A DNA stretch of 12,453 nt from an uncultured Variovorax sp. (GCA_903872875.1 CAIQMJ010001234.1:1-12453), one strand, 5' to 3'; positions 1 through 6,746 are shown, counted from the first letter of the stretch. The notes: generated by a model from the letters alone, not told the origin. Program-made: numbers and translations.

Positions 1-2942
1 GAGACCGCCTGTGCCGGTGCAGGCGCCGGCAGCAGGCCATGCACGCGCGGCAGGAACAGCCGCACGCGGAACACCGAGCCGACGCCGGGCGTGCTCTGCA
101 CCGACATCTCGCCGCCCATCAGGTCGGTCAGCATCTTCGCGATGGTCAGGCCCAGGCCGGCGCCGGGCGCTGCCGCACGCGCAGTCGTACCGAGCGCATC
201 GCCGCGCGCAAAAGGCTCGAAGATGCGGTCGATCTCCTGCGCCGACATGCCGGGGCCGGTGTCCTCGATCTCCAGGGCCGCGAATTCGCGCGCATAGCGC
301 AGTCGCAGCGTCACGCTGCCGCCCGCGGTGAACTTGATCGCGTTGCCGAGCAGGTTGATCAGGATCTGCCGCACGCGCTTCTCGTCGGCGCGCACGGCCT
401 CGGGCAGTTCGCCGGCGGGTTCGAAATGGAAGGCGAGCCCCTTCTCCGCAGCCTGCAGCTCGAACATGTCGGCCAGCTCGCGCATCGCATCGGCGAAGTG
501 CATCGGCCGTGCGTGCAGCGTGAGCTTGCCGGCCTCGATGTGGGCGATGTCGAGCGTGCCTTCGATCAGCGACAGCAGATGCTCGCCGCCGCGCCGGATC
601 ACGGCGACCGCCTGCTGCCGGTGCGGCGGCACGGCGGCGTCTTCGCCCATCAACTGCGCGTAGCCGAGGATCGAGTTGAGCGGCGTGCGCAACTCATGGC
701 TGATGGCGCTGATGTATCGGCTCTTGGCCTGGTTCGCATGATCGGCCGCCAGCTTGGCTTGCTCGGCGGCATGCTTGGCCTGCTCCGCCACCTCGCGCGC
801 CTCGTCGGCGCTCTGTTTGGCGGCCTGCAGCGCGCGGTCGGTCTCGCGGTGCAGTTCGATCTCGCGCACCAGCAGATGGGTCTGGCGGTTCGACTCTTCC
901 TGCGCCACGCGCCGGCTCTGGTGCGCGAGCACCAGCCACCAGGCGACGATGCCGGCGATCAGCAGAAGCGCCATGTACGACTTCAGGAAGCCCGAGCGCA
1001 ACGAAGCCTGCTGCGCGCTGAACAGCGAAGTCGCCAGCTCGCCGGCCGGCATCATGCCGAGCGCACCTTCGCCAAGGGCGCGCAGTTCCTGCTGGTAGAG
1101 CACGCCGAACACCGCCGCCAGCACCGGCACGACGATGAGCGTGAGCAGCATGAAGTGGCCGAGCCCGGTATCCAGGTAGGGCCAGACGCGCCGCGGCAGC
1201 AGCCAGCGCAGCGCGCCCGACCACTGCGCCGACAGGCTTGCCTGCGGCTTGCAGAGGTCGCCGCAGCGCGCGTCGAGCGTGCAGCACAGCGAGCAGATCG
1301 CGCCCTGGTAGGCCGGGCAGTGCGCCATGTCGGGCGCCTCGTATTCGCGCTCGCAGATCACGCAGCGGCGCAGCACCGGCACGAGCGCATGGGACGCATG
1401 GCCGGGCTCGACGCGAGCCCATCGCACGGTATGCCGCGCATCGTTGACCGGGCCGCGCGCCAGGTAGTACTTGCCGCGCGTCACCCAGGCGATGAGCGGC
1501 GCGGTGACCAGCGCGGTACCCATCGCGATCAACGCGGAGAAGGCCTGCGCCATCGGGCCGAAGACGCCCAGGTGCGCGGTGATCGACACCGCCGACGCCA
1601 GTGCCATCGCGCCGACGCCGACCGGGTTGATGTCCCACAGGTGCGCCCGCTTGAACTCGATGCCGGGCGGCGAGAGCCCGAGCGGCTTGTTGATGACCAG
1701 GTCGGCGACCACCGCCATCATCCAGGCGATCGCGATGTTGGCGTACAGCCCGAGCACGTCGCCCAGCGCCTCGAACACGTTCATCTCCATCAGCATGAAC
1801 GCGATCAGCGCATTGAAGACCACCCATACCACGCGGCCCGGGTGGCTGTGCGTGATGCGCGAGAAGAAGTTGCTCCACGCGAGCGAGCCCGCATAGGCGT
1901 TGGTGACGTTGATCTTGAGCTGCGAGATCACCACGAAGAAGGCGACTGCCGCGACCGCCCAGCCGTAGTTCGGGAACACGTACTCGTAGGCTGCCAGATA
2001 CATCTGGTTCGGGTCGACCGCGCGCTCGGGCGGCACCATGTGGGTGATCGCCAGATAGGCCAGCAGCGCGCCGCCCAGCATCTTGAGCACGCCCAGCACG
2101 ACCCAGCCGGGCCCGCCCATCAGCACGCCGCCCCACCAGCGCCCGCGCGTCGCGGGCGTGCTGGCCGGCATGAAGCGCAGGTAGACGGCCTGCTCGCCGA
2201 GCTGGGTGATCAGGGCGATGCCGACGGTCAAGGCCGCACCAAAAAGACGCATATCGAACCCGGCAATGTCGGTTTTCAACCCACCATAGTGCGAAATACC
2301 GGCAAAGGCACCTGGATCGCGCACCAGGACGAAGACAAAGGGCACGACCAGCATCACCAGCCAGATCGGCTGGGTCCAGATCTGCAGCCGGCTGATGGCC
2401 GATACGCCGTGGGTGACCAGTGGAATCACCACCAGCGCGCAGACCAGGTAGCCCCAGACGGGCGGAATGCCCAGCGCGAGTTCCAGCGCATAGGCCATCA
2501 CGGCCGCCTCGAGCGCGAAGAAGATGAAGGTGAAGGACGCGTAGATCAGCGAGGTCAGCGTCGAGCCGATGTAGCCGAAGCCCGCGCCGCGCGTCAGCAG
2601 GTCCATGTCGACGCCATAGCGCGCGGCATACACGCTGATCGGCAGGCCGGCCAGGAAGATGATCAGACCGGTCATGAGCACGGCCCAGAACGCATTGACG
2701 AAGCCGTACTGCACCAGCAGCGTGGCGCCGACCGCCTCCAGGATCAGGAAGGACGCGGCGCCGCCGAAGGCCGTGTTCGCCACGCGCCATTCCGACCACT
2801 TGCGGAAGCGCTGCGGCGTGTAGCGCAGCGCGTAGTCTTCCAGCGTCTCGCGCGCGACCCAGCTGTTGTAGTCGCGCCGGACCTTGACGATGCGCTGCGG
2901 CGCCTCGTCGGGCTGGGGAGTTTCGGTGGAGGCGTCGGTCAC
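1..2942 (-). CDS. NCS1-type permease fused to a histidine kinase, C-terminus cut off by window edge
   Basis: Membrane transporter-sensor chimera, probably sensing or importing a nitrogenous solute and signalling by phosphotransfer. It begins with GTG at 2942 (an in-frame stop lies at 2963-2961, and no good Shine-Dalgarno is visible) and is open to base 1, giving 980 codons. Residues about 50-490 form the multi-helix NCS1 permease, with a start like DYNSWVARETLEDYALRYTP and an end like GKYYLARG. Residues 527-564 hold eight cysteines. Two further helices near 598-615 and 652-671 enclose a short extracytoplasmic loop. An Ala/Glu/Gln-rich coiled coil (AEQAK repeats) leads to the H-box SHELRTPLNS with phospho-acceptor His749. 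The ATPase domain has N-box Asn867, DTGPGM with Asp894, and GLGL near 930. The frame ends in a Pro/Ala linker, so a receiver domain may follow outside the window. NCS1 substrates include purines, allantoin and hydantoins, and the gene is divergent from ureA. A link to urea metabolism is inference. Confidence 0.88.
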   Translation of the reverse strand, partial: MTDASTETPQPDEAPQRIVKVRRDYNSWVARETLEDYALRYTPQRFRKWSEWRVANTAFGGAASFLILEAVGATLLVQYGFVNAFWAVLMTGLIIFLAGLPISVYAARYGVDMDLLTRGAGFGYIGSTLTSLIYASFTFIFFALEAAVMAYALELALGIPPVWGYLVCALVVIPLVTHGVSAISRLQIWTQPIWLVMLVVPFVFVLVRDPGAFAGISHYGGLKTDIAGFDMRLFGAALTVGIALITQLGEQAVYLRFMPASTPATRGRWWGGVLMGGPGWVVLGVLKMLGGALLAYLAITHMVPPERAVDPNQMYLAAYEYVFPNYGWAVAAVAFFVVISQLKINVTNAYAGSLAWSNFFSRITHSHPGRVVWVVFNALIAFMLMEMNVFEALGDVLGLYANIAIAWMMAVVADLVINKPLGLSPPGIEFKRAHLWDINPVGVGAMALASAVSITAHLGVFGPMAQAFSALIAMGTALVTAPLIAWVTRGKYYLARGPVNDARHTVRWARVEPGHASHALVPVLRRCVICEREYEAPDMAHCPAYQGAICSLCCTLDARCGDLCKPQASLSAQWSGALRWLLPRRVWPYLDTGLGHFMLLTLIVVPVLAAVFGVLYQQELRALGEGALGMMPAGELATSLFSAQQASLRSGFLKSYMALLLIAGIVAWWLVLAHQSRRVAQEESNRQTHLLVREIELHRETDRALQAAKQSADEAREVAEQAKHAAEQAKLAADHANQAKSRYISAISHELRTPLNSILGYAQLMGEDAAVPPHRQQAVAVIRRGGEHLLSLIEGTLDIAHIEAGKLTLHARPMHFADAMRELADMFELQAAEKGLAFHFEPAGELPEAVRADEKRVRQILINLLGNAIKFTAGGSVTLRLRYAREFAALEIEDTGPGMSAQEIDRIFEPFARGDALGTTARAAAPGAGLGLTIAKMLTDLMGGEMSVQSTPGVGSVFRVRLFLPRVHGLLPAPAPAQAV

Positions 2943-3002
2943 GAGGTGTCGGTGCAGCTTTCATGCCATTGGACAGGGAAATCCGCGCCCGCGGCACGAC
3001 TG

Positions 3003-3028
3003 TTGCAACGGGGCACGTTGCCGATAAT
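3003..3028 (+). promoter_or_regulatory. Candidate ureA promoter in the divergent gap
   Basis: The 116 bp between the permease-kinase and ureA (2943-3058) contains the -10-like GATAAT at 3023-3028. Upstream is TTGCAA at 3003-3008, but the spacer is only 14 nt, shorter than usual. The TTGCAA lies inside the perfect 8-bp palindrome GTTGCAAC (3002-3009), which could instead be a regulator half-site. GTTGC recurs at 3017-3021. No sigma-54 -24/-12 pair with correct spacing was found. The call is weak and rests only on sequence resemblance. Confidence 0.3.
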
Positions 3029-3058
3029 GGCCCGATCCCCCTCTCCTTCGATCCGCCC

Positions 3059-3361
3059 ATGGAACTGACACCGCGCGAAAAAGACAAGCTGCTGATCTTC
3101 ACGGCCGCGCTGCTCGCCGAACGCCGACAGGCGCGCGGCCTCAAGCTCAACTATCCGGAGGCGATCGCGCTGATCTCCGCCGCCGTCATGGAAGGTGCCC
3201 GCGACGGCAAGAGCGTCGCCGCGCTGATGAGCGAGGGCCGCAACGTGCTGACCCGCGCCGACGTGATGGACGGTGTGCCCGAGATGATCCCCGACATCCA
3301 GATCGAAGCGACCTTTCCGGACGGCACCAAGCTCGTGACGGTCCACCAACCGATCGTCTGA
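3059..3361 (+). CDS. ureA: Urease subunit gamma
   Basis: Smallest structural subunit of nickel urease, which hydrolyses urea to ammonia and carbamate. UreA, UreB and UreC together form the (ABC)3 enzyme in the cytoplasm. The 100-residue product matches the family's usual length. It has the conserved N-terminus MELTPREKDKLLIF, the central LNYPEAIALIS and the late VMDGVPEMIPDIQIEATFPDG segment. The ATG at 3059 is chosen because the family begins exactly at MELTPREKDK; the stretch before it is pyrimidine-rich with no clear Shine-Dalgarno. It is the first gene of the cluster and is followed 35 nt later by hupE/ureJ. The neighbour upstream is not ureD, as is common, but a divergent permease-kinase. 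Confidence 0.97.
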   Translation: MELTPREKDKLLIFTAALLAERRQARGLKLNYPEAIALISAAVMEGARDGKSVAALMSEGRNVLTRADVMDGVPEMIPDIQIEATFPDGTKLVTVHQPIV

Positions 3362-3376
3362 TCGCCCCAATTTTTT
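3351..3376 (+). other. Small hairpin then T-run after ureA, possible weak attenuator
   Basis: CGATC (3351-3355) pairs with GATCG (3360-3364) around the loop GTCT, spanning the ureA stop codon. After six bases comes a run of six T (3371-3376), then GTTT. The stem has only 5 bp and is not directly joined to the T-run, so it would be a poor intrinsic terminator. It could at most reduce transcription of hupE and ureBC relative to ureA. Chance occurrence is quite possible. Confidence 0.2.
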
Positions 3377-3396
3377 GTTTCGAGCGGAGACTCTCC

Positions 3397-4020
3397 ATGC
3401 GCCTGACGCGTTCTTCCTTCGCAGCGCTGCTGCCCACCCTGACGGCCGTTGTGGCCGGCGCACTGCCGCTGGCGGCTTCGGCCCACCTCGGCGTCGACGG
3501 CGCGGCGCATGACCATGCGGGCTTCCTGCAAGGCTTCGTGCACCCGTTCACCGGCCTCGACCACATGGCGGCGATGGTCGCGGTCGGCCTGTGGAGCGCG
3601 CTGATCGCACGCGGTACACGCGACCTGCTCTGGGCGCCACTCGGCTTCGCGGCGATGCTGCTGGCCGGTGCGATCGCGGGCCTGGCCGGCCTGCAGATCC
3701 CCGCGGTCGAACCCATGATCGCCGCCTCGTTGCTCGTGATCGGCTTGCTGGTCGTCACGCGGCTGCGGCTGCCGGGCCCATTGGCCGCGGCCGTGGTCGG
3801 CGTGTTCGCTGTGTTCCACGGCGCGGCGCATGGTTACGAACTGGCCAGCGACAGCGGCGCCGCTGCCGCGATCGCCGGCATGGTGCTCGCGACCGCCCTG
3901 CTGCATGCGGCCGGCATCGGCACCGGCTGGCTGCTGCGCCAGCGCAGCGCCTGGCTGCCACGCGTGGCCGGTGCGGCCGTCGCGCTGTTCGGCGCCACCC
4001 TGCTAGCGCAGATCGCCTGA
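3397..4020 (+). CDS. ureJ: HupE/UreJ-family membrane protein, putative nickel permease
   Basis: Predicted inner-membrane metal permease that probably supplies nickel for urease; the role comes from the HupE/UreJ family. The product has 207 residues. It opens with a cleavable-looking signal (hydrophobic core, then ASA) predicted to be cut after Ala29, so that His30 becomes the mature N-terminus, as reported for HupE-type proteins. The mature part has about six hydrophobic helices. The family signature HPFTGLDH spans residues 49-56, and FHGAAHGYE (140-148) supplies further His and Glu ligands. His38 and His40 lie near the mature start. GGAGA six bases before the ATG at 3397 is a good ribosome binding site. 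The gene sits inside the urease operon between ureA and ureB and ends 9 nt before ureB. Confidence 0.92.
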   Translation: MRLTRSSFAALLPTLTAVVAGALPLAASAHLGVDGAAHDHAGFLQGFVHPFTGLDHMAAMVAVGLWSALIARGTRDLLWAPLGFAAMLLAGAIAGLAGLQIPAVEPMIAASLLVIGLLVVTRLRLPGPLAAAVVGVFAVFHGAAHGYELASDSGAAAAIAGMVLATALLHAAGIGTGWLLRQRSAWLPRVAGAAVALFGATLLAQIA

Positions 4021-4023
4021 GGT
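4019..4023 (+). promoter_or_regulatory. ureB ribosome binding site overlapping the ureJ stop codon
   Basis: GAGGT lies six bases upstream of the ureB ATG and shares bases with the TGA that ends ureJ. This supports the ATG at 4030 and suggests translational coupling of the two genes. Confidence 0.6.
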
Positions 4024-4029
4024 CGACCG

Positions 4030-4335
4030 ATGATCCCCGGCGAACTCATCACCGACGACGGCGACCACACGCTCAACCCCGGCCGCCGAACGCTCACGAT
4101 GGTCGTGCAGAACACGGCCGACCGGCCGATCCAGGTCGGCTCGCACTACCACTTTGCGGAAACCAACGGCGCACTCGGCTTCGACCGCGAGGCTGCGCGC
4201 GGCATGCGGCTGAACATCGCGTCCGGTACGGCCGTGCGCTTCGAGCCCGGCCAGCAACGCACCGTCGAGCTCTGCGACTTCGCGGGCGACCGCACGTTCT
4301 ACGGCTTCCGCGGCCTCGTTCAAGGGAAGCTCTAA
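4030..4335 (+). CDS. ureB: Urease subunit beta
   Basis: Second structural subunit of urease. The 101 residues match the usual length of separate bacterial UreB proteins. The conserved start MIPGEL, the central VGSHYHFAETN (residues 37-47, with His39 and His41) and the end segment DRTFYGFRGLVQGKL are all present. UreB packs against UreC and, from work on other ureases, is thought to influence the opening of the active site during activation by the accessory proteins. The start is fixed by the family N-terminus and by the GAGGT motif six bases upstream. ureC begins 2 nt after the stop codon, so the two genes are clearly co-transcribed. Confidence 0.97.
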   Translation: MIPGELITDDGDHTLNPGRRTLTMVVQNTADRPIQVGSHYHFAETNGALGFDREAARGMRLNIASGTAVRFEPGQQRTVELCDFAGDRTFYGFRGLVQGKL

Positions 4336-4337
4336 AC

Positions 4338-6056
4338 ATGGCAACGATAGGAAGGCGTGCGTACGCCGAAATCTTCGGCCCGACCGTGGGCGACCGCGTG
4401 CGGCTGGCCGACACCGACCTGGTGATCGAGGTCGAGGCCGACTACACGCTGCGTGCCGGCGGCTACGGCGAAGAAGTGAAGTTCGGCGGCGGCAAGACGA
4501 TCCGAGACGGCATGGCGCAGTCGCAGAAGATGCGCTCCGAAGGCGCCGTCGACACCGTGATGACGAACGCGCTGATCCTCGACCACTGGGGCATCGTGAA
4601 GGCCGACATCGGCCTGAAGGGCGGGCGCATCGTCGCGATCGGCAAGGCCGGCAATCCGGACGTGCAGCCGGGCGTCGACATCGTCATCGGCCCGGGCACC
4701 GAGATCATCAGCTGCGAGGGCAACATCGTCACCGCGGGCGGCATCGACAGCCACATCCACTTCATCGCGCCGCAGCAGATCGAGGAAGCGCTGAGCTCCG
4801 GCGTCACGACCATGCTGGGCGGTGGCACCGGTCCGGCGACGGGCACCTTCGCCACCACCTGCACACCCGGCCCCTGGCACATCGAGCGCATGCTGCAGGC
4901 AGCCGACGCGTTCCCGATGAACCTGGGCTTCCTGGGCAAGGGCAACGCGAGCCTGCCGGCCGCGCTGCACGAGCAGATCGATGCGGGCGTGATCGGCCTG
5001 AAGCTGCACGAGGACTGGGGCACCACGCCAGCCGCGATCAGCAACTGCCTGGACGTGGCCGATGCCACCGACACGCAGGTGGCGATCCATTCCGACACGC
5101 TGAACGAATCGGGCTTCGTCGAGAACACCATCGCGGCCGTCAGGGGCCGCGGCATCTGCGCCTTCCACACCGAAGGCGCGGGCGGCGGCCATGCGCCGGA
5201 CATCCTGCGCGTGGTGGGCGAGGACAACTTCCTGCCCTCGTCGACCAACCCGACGATGCCCTACACCGTGAACACGCTCGACGAGCACGTCGACATGCTC
5301 ATGGTCTGCCACCACCTGGACGCCGGCATCGCGGAAGACCTGGCCTTCGCCGAGTCGCGCATCCGCAAGGAAACCATCGCGGCCGAGGACATCCTGCACG
5401 ACCTCGGCGCCATCAGCATGTTCAGCTCCGACTCGCAGGCGATGGGGCGCGTCGGCGAAGTGATCATCCGCACCTGGCAGACGGCGCACAAGATGAAGAC
5501 GCAGCGCGGCAAGCTGCCGGAAGACGGCGCGCGCAACGACAACTTCCGCGCCAGGCGCTATGTGTCGAAGTACACGATCAACCCGGCCATCGCGCACGGC
5601 ATCTCGCACGAGGTCGGCAGCATCGAGGTCGGCAAGTGGGCCGACCTGGTGGTCTGGAAGCCGGCCTTCTTCGGCGTGAAGCCGTTCACCATCATCAAGG
5701 GCGGCACGATCGCGATGGCCGCGATGGGCGACCCGAACGCATCGATCCCGACGCCGCAGCCGGTGCACTACCGGCCGATGTTCGGCTCGTACGGCGGCTC
5801 GCTGCACCGCAGTTCGCTCACCTTCGTGTCGCAGGCCGGACTGGATGCCGGCATCGGCCAGCGCTACGGGCTGCACAAGACGCTGGCCGCGGTGAAGAAC
5901 ATCCGCGGCGTGCGCAAGCAGCAGATGGTGCACAACGGCTACACGCCCAAGATGGAAATCGACGCGCAGACCTATGCGGTGCGTGCCGATGGCCAACTGC
6001 TGGTGTGCGATCCGGCGGTGTCGCTGCCGATGACGCAGCGGTACTTTCTGTTTTGA
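4338..6056 (+). CDS. ureC: Urease subunit alpha, catalytic
   Basis: Catalytic subunit of urease, an amidohydrolase-fold enzyme with a two-nickel centre. The product has 572 residues, a full family length. All active-site residues are present, shifted +5 from Klebsiella numbering: His139 and His141 (SHIHF), the carbamylated Lys222 with His224 (GLKLHEDWG), His251, His277 (FHTEGAGGGHAPD), the flap Cys324-His325 (VCHHLD) and Asp365 (SSDSQAMGRVGE). An AAGGGAA motif lies about nine bases before the ATG at 4338, and the family N-terminus fits. It is the last gene before the operon is interrupted: an opposite-strand toxin gene ends only 2 nt past its stop. The protein looks intact, so the insertion did not damage its C-terminus, which ends PMTQRYFLF as expected. 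Confidence 0.99.
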   Translation: MATIGRRAYAEIFGPTVGDRVRLADTDLVIEVEADYTLRAGGYGEEVKFGGGKTIRDGMAQSQKMRSEGAVDTVMTNALILDHWGIVKADIGLKGGRIVAIGKAGNPDVQPGVDIVIGPGTEIISCEGNIVTAGGIDSHIHFIAPQQIEEALSSGVTTMLGGGTGPATGTFATTCTPGPWHIERMLQAADAFPMNLGFLGKGNASLPAALHEQIDAGVIGLKLHEDWGTTPAAISNCLDVADATDTQVAIHSDTLNESGFVENTIAAVRGRGICAFHTEGAGGGHAPDILRVVGEDNFLPSSTNPTMPYTVNTLDEHVDMLMVCHHLDAGIAEDLAFAESRIRKETIAAEDILHDLGAISMFSSDSQAMGRVGEVIIRTWQTAHKMKTQRGKLPEDGARNDNFRARRYVSKYTINPAIAHGISHEVGSIEVGKWADLVVWKPAFFGVKPFTIIKGGTIAMAAMGDPNASIPTPQPVHYRPMFGSYGGSLHRSSLTFVSQAGLDAGIGQRYGLHKTLAAVKNIRGVRKQQMVHNGYTPKMEIDAQTYAVRADGQLLVCDPAVSLPMTQRYFLF

Positions 6057-6058
6057 GA

Positions 6059-6463
6059 CTAGTGGGACTCGGGCATGACGTGAACACGAATCCAGGCGGC
6101 AAGCGCTGGCTCGTCCAGCTTGCCTTCAGCAAGATCCAAAGTGGTGAACACGCAATCGGCGTCCTCCGCAGTCAGGATGAATCCGTTGAGTGTCAAAAAC
6201 AGTTCCATCGCGACGAATGCCGTTCGCTTGTTACCGTCGATGAAAGGATGGTTGCGTGCGATGCCGAAGCCATAGCTCGCAGCCAGGGCCGGCGCGTCAG
6301 GCTCGCCGTAGTGGGCCAGTTGCTGCGGCCGTGGCAAAGCTGACGCGAGGAGGTTGTCGTCTCGCACGCCAGCCCCGCCACCATGTTCGGCCAGTTGCTC
6401 ATCGTGGATTGCGCGGATCACAGCCGCATCGATCCAGATCCAGGCCTTCGATGGCTCGCTCAC
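6059..6463 (-). CDS. doc: Doc-type (Fic-fold) toxin
   Basis: Predicted type II toxin of the death-on-curing family. P1 Doc phosphorylates elongation factor EF-Tu and blocks translation; the same activity here is inferred from the motif. The 134-residue product carries the Fic/Doc core HPFIDGNKRT at residues 72-81, with catalytic His72 and the Doc-type Lys (GNKR rather than the GNGR of AMP-transferring Fic proteins). An upstream ASYGFGIARN helix and a downstream AFVAMELFLTLNG helix match the Doc fold. Translation starts at GTG 6463, overlapping the antitoxin stop in GTGA, so the pair is translationally coupled. It lies antisense to the urease operon, 2 nt from the ureC stop. Its base composition is lower in G/C than ureC: 30 of 60 in 6181-6240 against 37 of 60 in 5221-5280, counted by hand. 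This suggests later acquisition. Confidence 0.9.
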   Translation of the reverse strand: MSEPSKAWIWIDAAVIRAIHDEQLAEHGGGAGVRDDNLLASALPRPQQLAHYGEPDAPALAASYGFGIARNHPFIDGNKRTAFVAMELFLTLNGFILTAEDADCVFTTLDLAEGKLDEPALAAWIRVHVMPESH

Positions 6464-6684
6464 TTGGCCAGCTCACGCAGGACGTCGCGGCGCTTCTTCA
6501 TGATGCGACGCGCCGCCGTCATCTGTTGCTCGAATTCGGTGCTGTAAGGTGTCAACGTCACTCCATTCGCAACCTCGGTCATGAACAGCGTGTCGCCCTT
6601 CTCGAGCTTCAGGCGCGCGAGCACTTCCTTGGGCAGGATCACGCCCACCGAGTTGCCGATCTGGGTGAGTTTGAGTGCCGACAT
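6460..6684 (-). CDS. AbrB/MazE-type antitoxin
   Basis: Short DNA-binding antitoxin that should neutralise the Doc toxin and repress its own promoter. The 74-residue protein has the SpoVT-AbrB swapped-hairpin signature at residues 4-45: KLTQIGNSVGVILPKEVLARL, then the LEKGDTLFM turn. The C-terminal part (about 48-74, STEFEQQMTAARRIMKK followed by RRDVLRELAK) is a charged amphipathic helix that would contact the toxin. It contains Ser-x3-Glu, loosely like the inhibitory motif of Fic inhibitors, but with Gln instead of Gly/Asn after the Glu. The ATG at 6684 has AAGGA six bases upstream (6695-6691). The canonical Doc partner is Phd, but AbrB-type partners of Doc toxins are also known. The stop codon overlaps the toxin start by 4 nt. 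Confidence 0.88.
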   Translation of the reverse strand: MSALKLTQIGNSVGVILPKEVLARLKLEKGDTLFMTEVANGVTLTPYSTEFEQQMTAARRIMKKRRDVLRELAK

Positions 6685-6698
6685 CGCGAATCCTTGGT

Positions 6699-6714
6699 TA
6701 TAACGGTTGTTATA
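6699..6714. promoter_or_regulatory. Perfect inverted repeat, putative antitoxin operator
   Basis: TATAAC-GGTT-GTTATA is a perfect palindrome with 6-bp arms, 14 bp upstream of the antitoxin start. It lies in a strongly AT-rich patch (10 G/C in 6691-6720) within GC-rich DNA. AbrB/MazE-type antitoxins commonly bind palindromes at their own promoters. It overlaps the -10 regions proposed on both strands. Confidence 0.6.
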
Positions 6715-6716
6715 TT
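6708..6716 (+). promoter_or_regulatory. Candidate extended -10 promoter for ureEFG
   Basis: On the plus strand TGT-TATATT matches the extended -10 pattern TGnTATAAT with a single mismatch in the hexamer. No good -35 is visible at 16-18 nt, which extended -10 promoters can tolerate. A transcript would start near 6722-6724, about 25 nt before the ureE ATG. It overlaps the right arm of the antitoxin inverted repeat, so the two divergent promoters may be repressed together. Confidence 0.35.
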
Positions 6717-6741
6717 ATCGATGGCTCACTGCCGGAATCAA
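6714..6741 (-). promoter_or_regulatory. Candidate promoter of the toxin-antitoxin pair
   Basis: Reading leftward, a -35-like TTGATT (6741-6736) is followed after 16 nt by a -10-like GATAAT (6719-6714). Transcription would begin inside or next to the inverted repeat, so antitoxin bound there would block it. An overlapping alternative -10 is TATAAC at 6714-6709, but its spacing is 21 nt. Confidence 0.5.
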
Positions 6742-6746
6742 GTCCC

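Noticed and set aside
39..3068. Very long open frame (1009 codons) on the plus strand
   Set aside because: It is the shadow of the minus-strand permease-kinase in GC-rich DNA. Its translation is low-complexity Arg/His/Gln/Asp-rich with no domain, while the opposite strand gives clear permease and kinase motifs.
694..3150. 818-codon minus-strand open frame beginning upstream of the permease-kinase
   Set aside because: It is out of frame with the permease-kinase; the product is Arg/Ala/Gly-rich without helices or motifs and it would overlap ureA.
4332..5996. 554-codon minus-strand frame opposite ureC
   Set aside because: Shadow frame; His/Asp/Val/Arg-rich without recognisable features, while ureC on the plus strand has every catalytic residue.
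6675..6746. Upstream GTG extension of UreE
   Set aside because: It would add 24 residues unlike any UreE, run through the antitoxin start and promoter, and begin on a GTG with no ribosome binding site; the family start fits the ATG at 6747.
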